Positions 52,251 through 64,000 of a stretch of 64,000 nucleotides of DNA are shown piece after piece (position 1 is the stretch's first letter; the number at the start of each line of letters is the position of its first letter). The notes under the pieces are model-generated. The model made no database searches. It was not told where the DNA came from and saw only the letters and a list, made by a program, of their open reading frames with translations. Source of the stretch: Chamaea fasciata (taxonomy: Eukaryota > Chordata > Aves > Passeriformes > Sylviidae). The translations under genes were made by a program, and so were the position numbers. Location of the stretch: contig JARCOQ010000184.1 of assembly GCA_029207755.1 (NCBI GenBank), positions 62,001 to 126,000 of the forward strand, given 5' to 3'.

Positions 52251-52560
52251 ACTCACCCACCATCACAGGCCTGGTGACAGAAGGGCTTTCCTGGTGGCAG
52301 AAGGGCTTCCCTGGCGCAGCTGATCCTCCAGAGCCTCCTGAGGCCTCCCCCTGCCCTCAGGCACGAGGCTGCTCTGCCCAGGGCCGTGCCCAGCACTGCA
52401 CACTGACCCCAAACACACCAGGAGCCCACTGGGGCCACAGCAACCGCCTGGCGCCCCCAACACTCCATGGACAGCAGCCCATTATGACCACAGCAACAGC
52501 CTGGCACCCAAACATTCCCACCACTGCTGTCTCCTGGGAAACAGATGCAGAACCCAAGAA
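52251..52560. other. GC-rich patch with an internal 53-bp repeat
   Basis: The composition rises sharply, with poly-Pro-like CCTCCCCCTGCC words. CCACAGCAACCGCCTGGC at 52435 recurs as CCACAGCAACAGCCTGGC at 52488, a 53-bp offset. The phrase pair GGTGACAGAAGGGCTTTCC and GGTGGCAGAAGGGCTTCCC is also repeated in tandem at 52271-52310. Frames up to 132 codons result, but none has a recognisable domain. Confidence 0.6.
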
Positions 52561-53260
52561 TATGATTACCCCTATTAGCAGTACCACGACACAGGCTACC
52601 ATTGCTACCAGTGATAAAAATTCAACCAAAATCCCATCCATTTCATTCTGCTGCCAACCCTCTCTGATTTAGCTAAGAGAATCATCTACATTTCCTCCAA
52701 AGATCTGATCTACTTCATAAACCATTTATTTCCAATTTCAATCCAAACAACTTGCATATAAATATTTTACCATTTCCCTAAATAATATCCACATTTACCT
52801 GGAAACCATTTACTGCATCTCTACTATAAATATTACGTTATTCAACTTCATTACAAATTTATCTCAAATTTAGAGTCCAATTTAGGTCAAAGTTTTCAGC
52901 CTTCCTAAAGTACAGTTCCATTTTTAACCTGTATTTCCATCTTCTATCAATACATAGTAAAAGCAAGTACACAATGCATTCAGTTCCCCTTAATTTTTTA
53001 AGCCAAAACTAAAAATAAGAACAAACCCAAACTTCAACCTGGTCACTGTCACAGATATGCTCTCAGACATACTTTCTCCATTTTTGGACCATTACCTCAC
53101 TCTTCCTGATACTCTTCATATTGTTTTCAAAATCTTTGCACAGTGATTTGACCATTTAACTGAGACTTCAGCAGCACAGGAACCAGCTTTAGGCAACCCC
53201 TGGACAAAGAGGTTAATACTCATAAGCCTATTAAACCCGCCCATTTTTCCTAGAGTTCAA
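52561..53260. other. AT-rich noncoding region
   Basis: Nothing is recognised beyond AT-rich sequence between two GC-rich patches. Confidence 0.5.
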
Positions 53261-53527
53261 AAGCTCAGACTGTGGGGGGTTCTGCAACAAACGCAACCTG
53301 CACGCCCAGAACCTGACGGGCACGTTCAGTTCGAGTCGCCTGTGAGGACACCCACGGCCCTTTCTCCTTCATGAGGGAAGCACCGCACTAGAGGAGTAGA
53401 GGAGCGCCCCTCTCCATGACGTCCTTCCCGCCAGCGAACACCGCACGCCCTCATGCGACATCACACGGCTCGCCCCACCAGTCAGCACCCAGAAACACGG
53501 AAGCAGAGGATTGCTTTCTTCCAAAGT
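53261..53527. other. CpG-richer patch upstream of the 145-bp repeats
   Basis: CpG is frequent compared with the flanks (CACGTTCAGTTCGAGTCGCC, CCAGCGAACACCGCACGCCC). It leads directly into the repeat family at 53528. It could be a small CpG island or simply part of a GC-rich repeat. No TATA box or gene start follows that I can support. Confidence 0.4.
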
Positions 53528-53735
53528 GATTTCTCATTTCCCGGGCTAGGAGACACACTTGTGCTGCTGTGGTAGCTTCTCTGCTTCTGCAGAGCACAGA
53601 CAGCACACGCGGCTGCCGCGCCAAGCCACAAGAAAGAGCCAGCAAGAGCACTAGATCTGACGAAAAAGAGATTTCTCGCTTCCCGGGCTAGGAGATGCAC
53701 TTGCGCTGCTGCAGGAGCTTCTCTGGTTGCGATAT
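53528..53735. repeat. 145-bp repeat family, mini-array 1 (about 1.4 copies)
   Basis: The phrase TTCCCGGGCTAGGAGA recurs 142 bases apart (first copy from about 53528, second from about 53670). The full copy continues through GGTAGCTTCTCTGCTTCTGC and a CGCGGCTGCC block. The second copy stops at about GGTTGCGATATAAAGG. The same family is present at 60232. Minus-strand frames conserve a QRSYxSxxxxSPxPGxEKSL peptide pattern, but stops and shifts make coding unlikely. Confidence 0.85.
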
Positions 53736-56700
53736 AAAGGAGAAAAGAACCTACACAGAAAAATGCAGTGTTTGATTTCATAATGTATGTCCTGAAGTCT
53801 CCACTGTGATCCAATCCCAAAACATTCCTGCAGTGTCAAGTCAACAGCTGGAGAGCAATTGTTTGGGTTTTGGGTTTTTTTATTAGATTTAAGTGGAAAA
53901 TTTAAGGGAGATGCTCGATAAGCTTCTAAGACTCCAAACCACCCAAAGAAGGTAATAAGAACACGGCAAAAAACTGTCTGTTTTTCACTAAACAGGATTA
54001 AACTACTATGGGAGACTTTTTTAGGCAAGTCACTATTAGGCAGAGCGGCAGTACCATAAATTAACAGCCCTGTTGTTCAATTCACTTTTGGAAGAAATTC
54101 CAGTTCTGAGCTAATTGAGTCAGTTGGAAGTCATCAAAAACTGTGGATTGCTGCAGAGGAGAAGAGTTTTTCCTACCCCTTACCTAGTACCAAGGAAAGT
54201 AAGGTCTCCCCAACAAGATATTCAGAGATTACTGCTGTGAAATGAGTCTTCTTTGCAAGGAAGGAAGCTGCTGTTAGAGCTCCTAGGGTCATTCTAAAAA
54301 CCTCAGACAAAAAACTCACAGTCAATTCTAAAGAAGCCACCAGTAGAAATACCAAACTCATTTGAAGCATCATGCAGTGCCTGGGTAAGTAGGAAAGAAA
54401 AATGGAGAAAGAGTAAATTATTACCCGTTGAAAACTAGACCAAGCAAGATGCACAAGTTGACCACACCTAAAAAAGGCACTGCTTCTAAATGGGGACAGA
54501 TCTTAAAACAATAATCCTGAGTTTATGCACCTGAGAATTCCAAGATTTGAAGAACCGACTAAAGAAAACCAAACAAACAGCAATAACAACAAAAAGAAAC
54601 AAGGATTAAAAACTTGCCTGGCAATAGAAATACCTGTTTTATAGGAGTTTTTAGTTTTGGTTTCAAAGATTTGACTTACTCCCAAATGAAGAGTCCACAG
54701 CAGCCTTCATCCAGAAAGAATCTCCAGGACTAGCCTTGCAAACATTTAACCAGAAGCAGGCTTCTGAAAGCCCAGCTACAGTAGCTCAAAACAGCAGCTA
54801 ATTCACTCTAACCATTACCTTTTCCATCTTCCTGTACACAGATACAACATAAAGGCACAGCCTAAAGCCTTTTACTGCATCTTCCCCTTGCCAAAAGTTT
54901 CGGCTGCCCCAGCTTAGGACAAATTGAGAAAGAGACAAGAGAAAGCAGCTAAATCCTAAGGAAAGTGCACAGCCCTTCCCTGCTCTTAAACTCAGGCTCT
55001 TGATTGGCTTTAGCTGTAGACAAAGTCAAAATATGCCTTAAGTGCCTTAAGCAAAGAAGAGACTCTATTGGTTGACAGAAAAGCCCTCAAGTCCAGTTCA
55101 AAGTTCAGTAGCATTGCCTTTTAGAAAGTTAACTAATTCCTAGACATAATATAAACATAACAGAGCATTGCTAACATTGCTAGACACAATAGGTAGGCTG
55201 TAGGCCTAGGCCTCCTGTAAGAAATAACCCCATTGTCACACAACTGTCTTACACCAGGATAGGTGCAAAAAGACAGGAATTCACTTTCCTATTTATCTTC
55301 CAGATTATGTCTGTCCTGATTAACTGTTAGAAACATATAGAAAGAGGTGCAAGTACAAAACCTAGAATATTAGATGTATTTATACAGACTTCCACTGTCA
55401 TTTCCAGAAACACCTTCTCTCAAGAACTTCACTCTCTTTTCCAATTTCTAGAATAAAAGAGACAGTATTCCTAGGACACTAATTAATTTTCAGCTGAATC
55501 TGATTAGTGCAGCTGCTGGACTGCAGAGCCTTGTCTTGCACAAGTTACAACTGAAAGCACAAAATACTGGATGGGAGAATAAAATGCCTCCTTTGGTTTT
55601 TCCTCCATTCAAAGGTATGGATGTGTCACCCAGAACACTTTGCCACTAGCTCACCTCTACTAACGTCTTGATACAGATCTACAACAATTTCTGCAGGCCA
55701 ATGATACGTGAGCTAATTTATAAATAATGAATCAAATTAAAATACATTCAGGTAATAAACGTGCACATTTACATAGAAAACATTTGCTGAAAAACACTAA
55801 ACACTAGCAACAAAATTGTATTTTCTCATTTTTTGACAGTATCTGGATCAAAGAAAATACACACCATGACTAAGCTCTTGAGTTTGAAGGCTAAAATGGA
55901 TTTGACAGTAAGGGCCCATGACACCTGGCACTTGTTTAGTCTTGAAATCTCTAACCAGATGCAATCTCTGTTGGCTAACTTCTTCACTATTAGAAATTAG
56001 CAGAACTCCTGCACTGCCACAGTGACTGCAACATGTTCATGGTTTGTTGGGACCTAAAATCTCTCCACTTTTTTTTTCCTTCTCATTATATTCATGGCTT
56101 TTCCTCCCCAAATCTTCAATTTTTTCCCCCTCATTAGAAGAAAATTCCTTCTGTCCTAAAATCTGGGGGATGTTTTGAATGGTTAGATTCCAAGGGGGGG
56201 TGGAAATTTCTCTCCTACCAAAATTCAGAAAATAGTTTTCTGATTCTTTTGCACTGCCCGTAACTTCACTGTTATTGATTAGTCAGAATCCTCACAGCAA
56301 AGGTTAATTTAACAAGGATGCAGAGAGCAGAACTGCATTTTCACTGCCTAGACTAGAAAAGAACTGAATTTTCCTGGGTATCACAATTGGATACCGCTGA
56401 CAGAGGCTGCCTTAAACTGGCTTTATTATCAAAACAGAAAGAGGGAGAATGACAGCAGGAAAACGGGAGAAAAATCAGAACATGCTGAACTCAATGGAAA
56501 CAGAGAGTGCAGTTAAGATCAGCTCCCTGGCTAGAGGTACTGAGGGACAGATGTCTGTATTTGGCTGATCAGAATGAAAGAAATCAGCATAAGGGGCAAA
56601 ATGTCTAAAAGTGGAATGGATGTAAGAGCAGAATTCTTTGCATTACAGGCATCCATTGAAGGCTATGAAGGCACTCTTTCTTTCTATCATTACTTCACCT

Positions 56701-59700
56701 TATAATCTCAGCTGATATAAAGCAAAGTGCTATAATTAAAAATGAATTCATTTATTCTGAACACATTCCTTCCTTCATCTTTGTCTTTAACTTTGCTCTT
56801 AAAAGCTTTAACACATTTTTTTCATTTGACATTAAGCTTCCATTTCTTCCCTCCAGAGTTATGGCACTTCCCCATGTGATGCAGAGGTATGTTCAAGTCA
56901 GTGCACGTTCTGAGACTGCAAATCACAGAATGCAATGCTCTGAGCAATGCTTTCCCTGAGACTTTGCTCTTGCATGTGCACCAGAAAGCTTCCAGGGGCC
57001 ATTTTTGCCATTGAATACCAAAAAAGGTTACTACTATGATAGGGGGGAAAAAAAAGTCAATTATTACCCAACAGACAACATCAAATGCACAACACAGCAT
57101 CACATCATGGAATGATGATCACAACTTGTGTGGGACAACTGTCAAAGCAAAGACTTGACCGAAAAATTCAGTACAGTTCGTACTGAATTTCAAACTTCAA
57201 GGAATATTTTGTTCTTTAAAAGACACATTAAAAAGGAAAGAATTCGGTAGCTACAAAGACAAAATTATAGAATTGTCACTGAATAATGACTTTCCTTGGG
57301 TATTTTCTTCTAGCTTTTAGATTTTTATCTTTTTTAAGAAATAGATTGAAATAAAATTTAAAACCTCCTCAAATACCGCTGAAATCCAGTACCTAAATAT
57401 TTAGATATACCTGTGCCGTTCCACATAAAAAGTTGTTCAAATTCACTTGCTACTATAATTGAGTTACATCATGCTTCATCAAATGTTGCAGTCGCTTCAA
57501 AAACTTTTTTATTTCATTTTAGAAGCATTGAAACAGAATCCCTGTTGTACAAAAATTTGGGGTTCACTTTCATGCAGAGGATCCAATACGAAGATGGAAA
57601 AGTAGAAAATTAGCATATTAAATCAACTACTTTGCAGAGTGATTGCACAATGGACTAGAGGATCAAGTTCCTTTCAACAATTCATTTTCAATTTTGTGAC
57701 AAATCATGATATACAATTCCTTTTCTATCACGTTTTGATTTCAATCTACCTACATGCACGGAGAAATATTCTTGCTAGGAGTATGTAGGAACAAGGTTTA
57801 GATCTTCATATCAGTATAGGAATAATTTGATGCCTGCCTTCACTAGAGGAGAAAATGCCTATGTTTGCGATAGTGATGGCAAACAATGTGCTTTTGTGGA
57901 AAATTCTTGCCGTCTGGAAAGGTGTTAAATGAACACTTTGTTAGGTTATTGGTTTGTTTTGCTGATAGCCAGAGCACTTCTTTTCTATCTTTGGCATTTA
58001 TTGTTCTTTGCAAATTGCTTTCCTCAGCCGCTATAGCAATACAATTTAACACTACTTCAAGCATATCCTCACTTGGGACTGGAAAACACTGACAAAGAAA
58101 TGCATCAATTAATCATCACAAATTTACTCAAAGTCATTAGGATGGAACTTACTCTCCTATATCAGGGTTCAGTTGTCTGCTAGGAATACAGCAAGTAAAA
58201 TTTAGCACAAACAACTTTAAATGTTTATCTTTTGCTCAATAACCATCTTCAGGCCAGATGACACACTGTTAACATGCTAAGTCGGCCATTGTATTGACTA
58301 CAAAAAAGAAGAATTAGATACACTTCTACAGATTTGACCTGTATTTGCACACACTAGTCAATGTTTTCTACTGAAAAGAAGAAACTCTAGGGGAAAAAAA
58401 CCTATTAAGGTAAAATTAATAACTTAGATAAAAACCAAGTTAGGATAGATGGGACACATACCAAAGTTTTTCACATGGGCAGATCTATTACTCAGCACTT
58501 CAGACCTGAATGTGAGCTTTGACCCAGCACAGCTTGGAAGAACACCACGCCAAAATTGAGATCTCAAGCCGAAGAACAACCAGATAGATTTTCGTTCTTT
58601 ATTTTCTGTACAGAGGGCAGAAAGTATGCTGCTTTACCATTTTCCCTCATGGAGAAGCACGGTTATTTAGCTCTTTGCACAGTGATACAACTTCAACAGC
58701 CACACCTTACCCAGGCACTTAATTTTAAGGACACCATTTATCTAATTGGAACCAAACAAATATCAGCACATTTCAGCTTCAATGGTTACATAAATCCTTT
58801 GTTACAAGCTGAGAGTTTCTGCAATGAAGTGGACAAGCAAGAAAGGAATAATGAATGGAAGTTTACAACCATTCCTCTGCAGATTTAGTCCAACAGAAGT
58901 TGCAAGAGCTGGATTTAGTTTTCCACCCCACCCGTCACATTTTTCACTCAATTATGCAAGGAATTCTCACGTCTTGAATCTTAGTGTAATAAATCAGATT
59001 TGCAGTTTGATTCCAGTAAGTGGTTTCAAATAGAATAAATTCTATCACAATTAACAGAATTCATGGAATTCGGTGTGTATTCCATCTAAATTTATCTGTC
59101 TGTGCATAGGTATTCTCATCTCAAGGGATTCACAAGAACATCAGACTCATGCTTCACATACAATTCTTTGTTTTATTGTTGCACTAAAAACACGTGCCAT
59201 TTAGAGTTGCAGCTTCTGTACATTCAGGATTTAGAATAGATGATGTTCTCCTTCAATGACAAGTAATCTTTTTCTAGTCCTGTTTCCTACTCTAAAGTGA
59301 AAAAGCTCTAAAATACAGTTGGACCAATAAAACCCAATGATACAATACCTACTGCATGTTTCCAGCTGGAGTAGTATATGCAATTATCAGGAGTAAAAAT
59401 ATCTAGAATTCAACTATGTAATATTCTTATATGTATATCAGTATATAAATACAAGGTGTCTTACATATCTCTTTAAAATAAGACTAAAATTGTTGCATGT
59501 TCTAAAAAAATACTTCCAGACAGCCAAAATTTAAAAAGTTTTACAATTAAAAATGGGGTTTTATGAAATTATTTTACATCCTTTTTAATTATAGTCTGAA
59601 ATGGTATAGCATTTACTTTGAGAAGAAGAACAATCTGCAAAGTAGCTAAAGTAATTTTTTATCTGTCACTAAATAGAAGATGAACCATTCCAATCTCCCT

Positions 59701-60231
59701 GGAAAAAAAGCATACCTTCTGGCAAAGTTCTCACTCTGCTCTATTCCTCTTTGTGCTGTGAAATACATGAGGAAGTAGAACAGGACAAGAAATTAAAAAA
59801 CAAACCACACCACTTTGTATTTTCAATTCCTTGCTCACTCTTGTATCTGTATAATCCATACCGTGATTTTATCAAAAACCTAAACTCAAAATACTTGTAA
59901 AAAAGATGAAGCAAAAAAAAAAAATCATCAACTACTTCCCTGAAATAAATTCTGAAATAGTTTGGGAGAGATTAATAGTTCTTAAAAAAACCATATTCAC
60001 TAGCATGACTTTGAGGAGCTAAATAACAGGCCTATAAACAGTCTGCAATTTTTCAATACAAAATATCGTTATATCTTTCAAAAAAAATCTAATGTGCCAA
60101 GTCTTATTAGTATTAGAAACATATTGCTCATAAAATAAGAATTGCTCTTTTGATTATGAATTTTTTGGCACCAAGATAATAAACACTGATTAACCAATTC
60201 TACCTGAGATATTCGATTTTTTTCCCCTAAA
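53736..60231. other. AT-rich noncoding region
   Basis: No gene is recognised over about 6.5 kb, apart from the inverted repeat listed separately. Short frames of up to 125 codons occur, the longest overlapping the 145-bp repeat. Pyrimidine- and purine-rich stretches at about 56070-56210 are low complexity. Confidence 0.5.
57164..57190. repeat. Perfect 11-bp inverted repeat with 5-base loop
   Basis: The left arm AAATTCAGTAC (57164-57174) and the right arm GTACTGAATTT (57180-57190) are exact reverse complements, separated by AGTTC. The sequence could form a small hairpin or be a palindromic protein site. No gene or terminator context explains it. Confidence 0.9.
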
Positions 60232-60550
60232 GCAATTTCTCGCTTCCCAGGCTAGGAGACCCTCTTGCAATGCTGCAGTAGCTTCTCTGGTTGCGCAGAG
60301 CCCAGAAAGCACACGGGGCTGCTGTTCCAAGCAAAGCTACAAGAAACAGCCTCAGAGAGCACAGGATCTGCCGAAAAAGCGAATTCTTGCTTCCTGGACG
60401 AGGAGATGCAGTTGCCATGCTGCGGTAGCTTCCCTGCTTGTGGAGAGCCCAAAAACCGCGCGGGGCTCCTGGTCCAAGCAAAGCTACAGAAAGAACCTCC
60501 GAGAGCACTGAGATCCACCTAAAGCAGTTTCTTGCTTCCGGGCTAGGAGA
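60232..60550. repeat. 145-bp repeat family, mini-array 2 (about 2.2 copies)
   Basis: Copies start at 60232, 60379 and 60524 (spacing 147 and 145). Each opens with a TTTCTCGCTTCC-like phrase followed by GGCTAGGAGA or a close variant, then GTAGCTTC and GCAAAGCTAC. The third copy stops after GGCTAGGAGA, immediately before the LTR-like start at 60552. The family matches the mini-array at 53528, about 6.7 kb away, in the same orientation. Confidence 0.88.
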
Positions 60551-60551
60551 C

Positions 60552-60640
60552 TGTCTTGGTTTGGATAGACAGGTATTTGCCAGGGAAGATTGGAGTCTCT
60601 CTTAGAATGTGGAGATTCAATCCAACGTGGAATATGATGA
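60552..60640 (+). mobile_element. LTR-like 5' end, songbird endogenous retrovirus type
   Basis: TGTCTTGGTTTGGATAGACA begins with the TG expected of an LTR. From memory, it resembles the start of a common songbird retroviral LTR family (TGTCTTGGTTTGG). After about 80 bases I lose the resemblance, so this may be a 5' fragment or a diverged solo LTR of unknown length. It cuts or abuts the third 145-bp repeat copy. Confidence 0.4.
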
Positions 60641-62867
60641 AATACATTACAAAGACAAGAACCTTACACACGTTTATAGCAGCACATCAGCTACAGAGCA
60701 CTACAAACATTTTGAAGGAAAGGAACTAAGGTCTCCCAGTGGCAGCAAGCACCATTTGTTTCCTTTACAACAGAAGGTGCTTCTAAACCAGGACTACAAC
60801 AAAAACCCCACACATTCAAGGACCTTCCCGAGCTCTGTTCATTTGCCCAAGCAAGCATGAGTTAGAATCGTGCAACTCCCTAATGCCCTATTATCAAGGG
60901 TCAGCAAGGGAGAAGAACCCAGTTCAGGCTCCCCCAGCCCATCTCCAGGTTTCTCTATAAGCCCTCCAAGGGGCTACCTGCTCCCACTGCAGAACAGAAC
61001 CAGCACCCAGCCAGCAGCTCCTCAGTCCTGGCAGGTCAGCGGCACTTCCAGGAGCACACCAGGCTGGCAGCAAACTGCCCAAAGGGCACTCAGCCCTAGA
61101 CCCTTCAAACCCTCCAAAGTAGCTTGGCCAGGGGGCAGGGTCAGCACCAAAGACACAGACACCAACCTCAGGAGCTCAGGGTCTTTGGAGACAGCTCAGA
61201 GCAGCCAAGAACCTCCCAAGGAGAAGCTCAGCAATGCTCCCCAGCACTGCTACCCAAGGTGACCTACAGGGACTGAGATCCAGCACCAGGGACCCTGAGC
61301 CTTACCCCCAGCAGCTGGGAATCCCCTGTCACAACCCAGCCCTGGAGAGCCCCCCCAGAACTGGCAATTCCCGCGGGTGCGTCCGCCCGCAGGCCAAGAG
61401 GCTCCGGCTGTGCCGGGACAGGGCCCAGGTCGGGCAAATGCTGCAATAAACAGGCGCACACAACTCCCACGGTGGGAACAGCTGGGCTCAGCCTCCTCCT
61501 GCGTCGCCCCAAAGCCTGGCCAGGGCTTCAGGAGCAATGCAGGAGCTGCCTTTGGCCCCGCTCCTCCCAACAAGGCCACAGGACTCATCTCAGGGCCCTG
61601 TCCGGCCTCTGAACACAGAAAGGTCAAGCCATGTTTCACTAATGAGCACGGACCTAGCCCAGAACACTAACGATCCTGGCTACCGCACTACCGACAGGAT
61701 ACAAACACAACATCTGAGTTGAAGGCTCACCCAGAGGTCAGCTTTGCCTCAAGACTCTGCTTCAGGCCTCAGGCCTTCAGGAAGTCCCAAGCTGCTTGAA
61801 CCTCTGCGCAAAGCCTGCTCCCATCTCCTGTGGAACCTCACAGATCAGGCAGCACTTCCTCAGCCCACTCCTGAGGCTATTTAGCCTGCCAGCAAAGAGC
61901 AGGGGCTGACCTGGGAATGACAGAAGGCAGGGAGGGGAAAGGACCCTTTTGCTTCCATCCAGAAAGCCAAAGGCCGTCAAAAAACCCTCTGGTGAACACC
62001 TGAGCAGCACCAGGAGATGAAAGGCCTGGCACTCCTGACTCCCAGAGCTCCCAGGCCTGCCTTGCCCCTCACCTTCAGCCCCCGTCTTGGACAGCAAGGC
62101 AATCCCAGGGACAGAAATCCAGGCTCCTGCTGCTCCTGGACGGAGGCACCCAACAGCTCTGTGCTGGCTCAACATGGCAGCAAAATCAGGATGCTGCTCT
62201 TCCTTGGGCAAAACTCCAGCCACTAAAAAGCTGGAACGCAGGACAACCCTGCCTCTCCACCGGGGCACTTGGATCCAGCCCTACTGACACATGGACATTT
62301 GAGACAGGAATCCATAACCCTCCGTGAAATCACAGCACAGCCTCCAGGTGTTTTCCTGTTCGTGTCCTCACTTACCTGGCATAGGCTTCTTCCAAGGCTT
62401 TGCAGACACTTTGCCTCTAGCCAAAAAGATTAACATCGCCTTCTTTCCAGCTTTCAAGAAGTCACAGCAAGTCATCCTGGTCCAATGTTCCACATCAGAT
62501 TCTCCCATAAGAAGATAGATATTTTTCCATTCAGATCCTTTCTCAAGCTATCAAGAAAACCAGGACCCCACATGCACTCCCAGAAATTCTCTCAGCACCA
62601 TTTGCTGCTTCTCTCTCTGCCAGGGCACCAACAAGTCCTGGGTTGCTTCTTGTTCCATGCTGGCCAGTGACCATGAGCGATAAAAGAAGGCACCAGTATT
62701 GCTGCTAATTTTACAGCCACAGGCTTTCAGCTTCGCACAGGTTAAAAGCAGAAGCAGACACTCCTCCCCCTGCTGGAGCTGATGGGTCCATTCCCCGCTC
62801 TGCTCTCACAAACCCTTCAGTCCCGCTGCCAAACCCAGCACTGCTGCAGATCTGCAACACAACAGCA
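60641..62867. other. GC-rich region without a recognised gene
   Basis: From about 60860 to 62300 the DNA is GC-rich with CCAGC- and CTCCCAG-type words. Open frames reach 130 codons on plus (60870-61262) and 163 codons on minus (61777-62268), but none has a domain I recognise. An AATAAA lies at 61445-61450. The region could be the body of an old retroviral or other repeat continuing from 60552, or an unrelated GC-rich segment. I cannot decide from sequence alone. Confidence 0.4.
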
Positions 62868-63367
62868 CTTTATCCAGGGGGGCTGCCCCAAACACACATT
62901 TCCCATCACGGGTCCAGAGCAGCCCCAGCGCTTATTTTACATCTCCCCAAGCACGGCCAAGGTCCCCCCCAGGTGCACAGGAACATCAAATCCTCACGGT
63001 GTACCAAGAGCACCAACAGGTTCAACCCATTCAGGCAACAACTGCTCCAGTTCACTGCCGGGCACTGGCACTGCTCAGTGTGGGAGGATCCACTGAGCTC
63101 CTGGGTATACTGAAGGACAAAACATTTCCCATCATGTATCCAGACCAGTTTATTCACGGGGCTGCTCCAAACACACATTTCCCATCAAGTAACCGGAGTA
63201 ATCCAAGTGCTGATTCTACCTCTCCCCAAGCGCGCCTAAAACCCCATGCACACAGGAACACCACATTCCCACAGGGTGGCAAAAGAAACTGGAATAGACT
63301 TCATCCATTATTCCTCAGACAACAATTAATCCAATTAACCACCGTGCACTTGCAGTGCTTGGTTTGA
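62868..63367 (+). repeat. Diverged tandem duplication of about 280 bp
   Basis: The block from about 62868 (TTTATCCAGG, CCCCAAACACACATTTCCCA) recurs from about 63147 (TTTATTCACGGGG, CTCCAAACACACATTTCCCA), an offset of 279-284 bases. CCTCTCCCCAAGC and ACACAGGAACA blocks are also matched. CATTTCCCATCA occurs three times, at 62897, 63123 and 63176, so there is an additional partial repeat inside. Divergence is substantial and indels are present. Confidence 0.85.
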
Positions 63368-64000
63368 AGGGTCAATACACCTTCTGTACATGCTGAGCTA
63401 CAGAGCATAAACACAAAAATGAATCTTGCTCTGTAAATAAAACCAAACAGAAAGAATAACCATAAGAAAATTCCATAGACAAGGAAACTCTTGCATGCCT
63501 TTAAGCATATCTCCTGAGAACTCAAATAGCCATTTACAACAGGAAGTATTCCCAAGCCAGACAAAAGCCCCGAACACTGGACCTAGTACACAAAGTTTCC
63601 AGTACAAAACCTTCATGCTTCATGACAAAGCTAAGACAAGGAAAAAAGCTCCTCCTGACAAAACAAGTTAAACACTCTCTACCCCCACGATAAAAGTCCC
63701 CAAAACATACCCCCAAACCAAAAGCAAACAAAGCAACCCAAACAAACCCCAGCTGCCCTGAGTGCCATTTATCATTCAGCCCCTTCCCAGACTGGGGACA
63801 CCTAAGGGAGGTCTCACACACCTTTTCCAACTCTTCTGCCCCTGCTTCCCTGCCCCTCAGGCACCACTGCCCTGCCCAGGGCTGAGGCAACCTAAATATT
63901 ATGGAACAAAAAACTTAAACTAGCAGAAATAACTCACACTACTCAAAAGCTGTCTCTGCTTCCAATAAGTAGCCCTTTGAAACATGATAGCACTTTCCAC
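63368..64000. other. Noncoding region to the window end
   Basis: No gene is recognised. A C/A-rich low-complexity stretch lies at about 63690-63755 (AAACAAAGCAACCCAAACAA). A minus-strand frame of 118 codons spans 63534-63890 but crosses this stretch and lacks a domain. Confidence 0.5.

Noticed and set aside
53310..53345. tRNA-like B box AGTTCGAGTC
   Set aside because: It resembles a B box but has no matching A box or cloverleaf upstream.
53651..54028. 125-codon minus-strand frame
   Set aside because: It runs from unique AT-rich DNA into the 145-bp repeat. The repeat accounts for its recognisable peptide part.
31169..64000. Telomeric TTAGGG or interstitial telomere repeats
   Set aside because: No tandem run of the motif was seen, only isolated GGGTTAG-like words near 31186.

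Overview
The window looks like a piece of a bird chromosome, most plausibly a songbird. About half is a satellite array and half is ordinary AT-rich noncoding DNA. I recognise no protein-coding gene, tRNA, rRNA or CRISPR array. The songbird call rests on three weak lines: the roughly 191-bp monomer length (from memory, the zebra finch satellite Tgut191A has this length, which I cannot check here), an LTR-like start at 60552, and A/C-rich CAAAACC-type tracts seen in bird genomes.

Region 1 (1-31168) is an uninterrupted head-to-tail array of about 163 copies of one 191-bp monomer. It is cut by the left window edge and I see no inversion or transposon inside it. The array is patchy: four stretches carry their own marker variants and their own higher-order repeat (HOR) units, made of 15/13, 10/12, 12/11/12 and 5 monomers. 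The innermost marked domain (19.8-29.5 kb) has nearly identical units, with monomers deleted by recombination. The last 1.7 kb before the edge is more irregular. The many open reading frames here are a by-product of a stop-poor monomer whose length is 3n-1.

Region 2 (31169 to about 52250) is AT-rich sequence with no gene I can support. It holds short homopolymer and A/C-rich tracts, an exact 29-bp tandem duplication at 42125, and two stretches whose texture suggests conserved noncoding elements.

Region 3 (about 52251-64000) mixes AT-rich DNA with GC- and CpG-richer islands. It holds two separated mini-arrays of a second repeat family of about 145 bp (53528 and 60232), the second ending at the LTR-like start, a perfect 11-bp inverted repeat at 57164, and a diverged 280-bp duplication at 62868-63367.

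The overall picture is the edge of a large, probably pericentromeric or centromeric, satellite block against a chromosome arm. The array and its recombination record are the most interesting content. There is no operon-like or pathway organisation.
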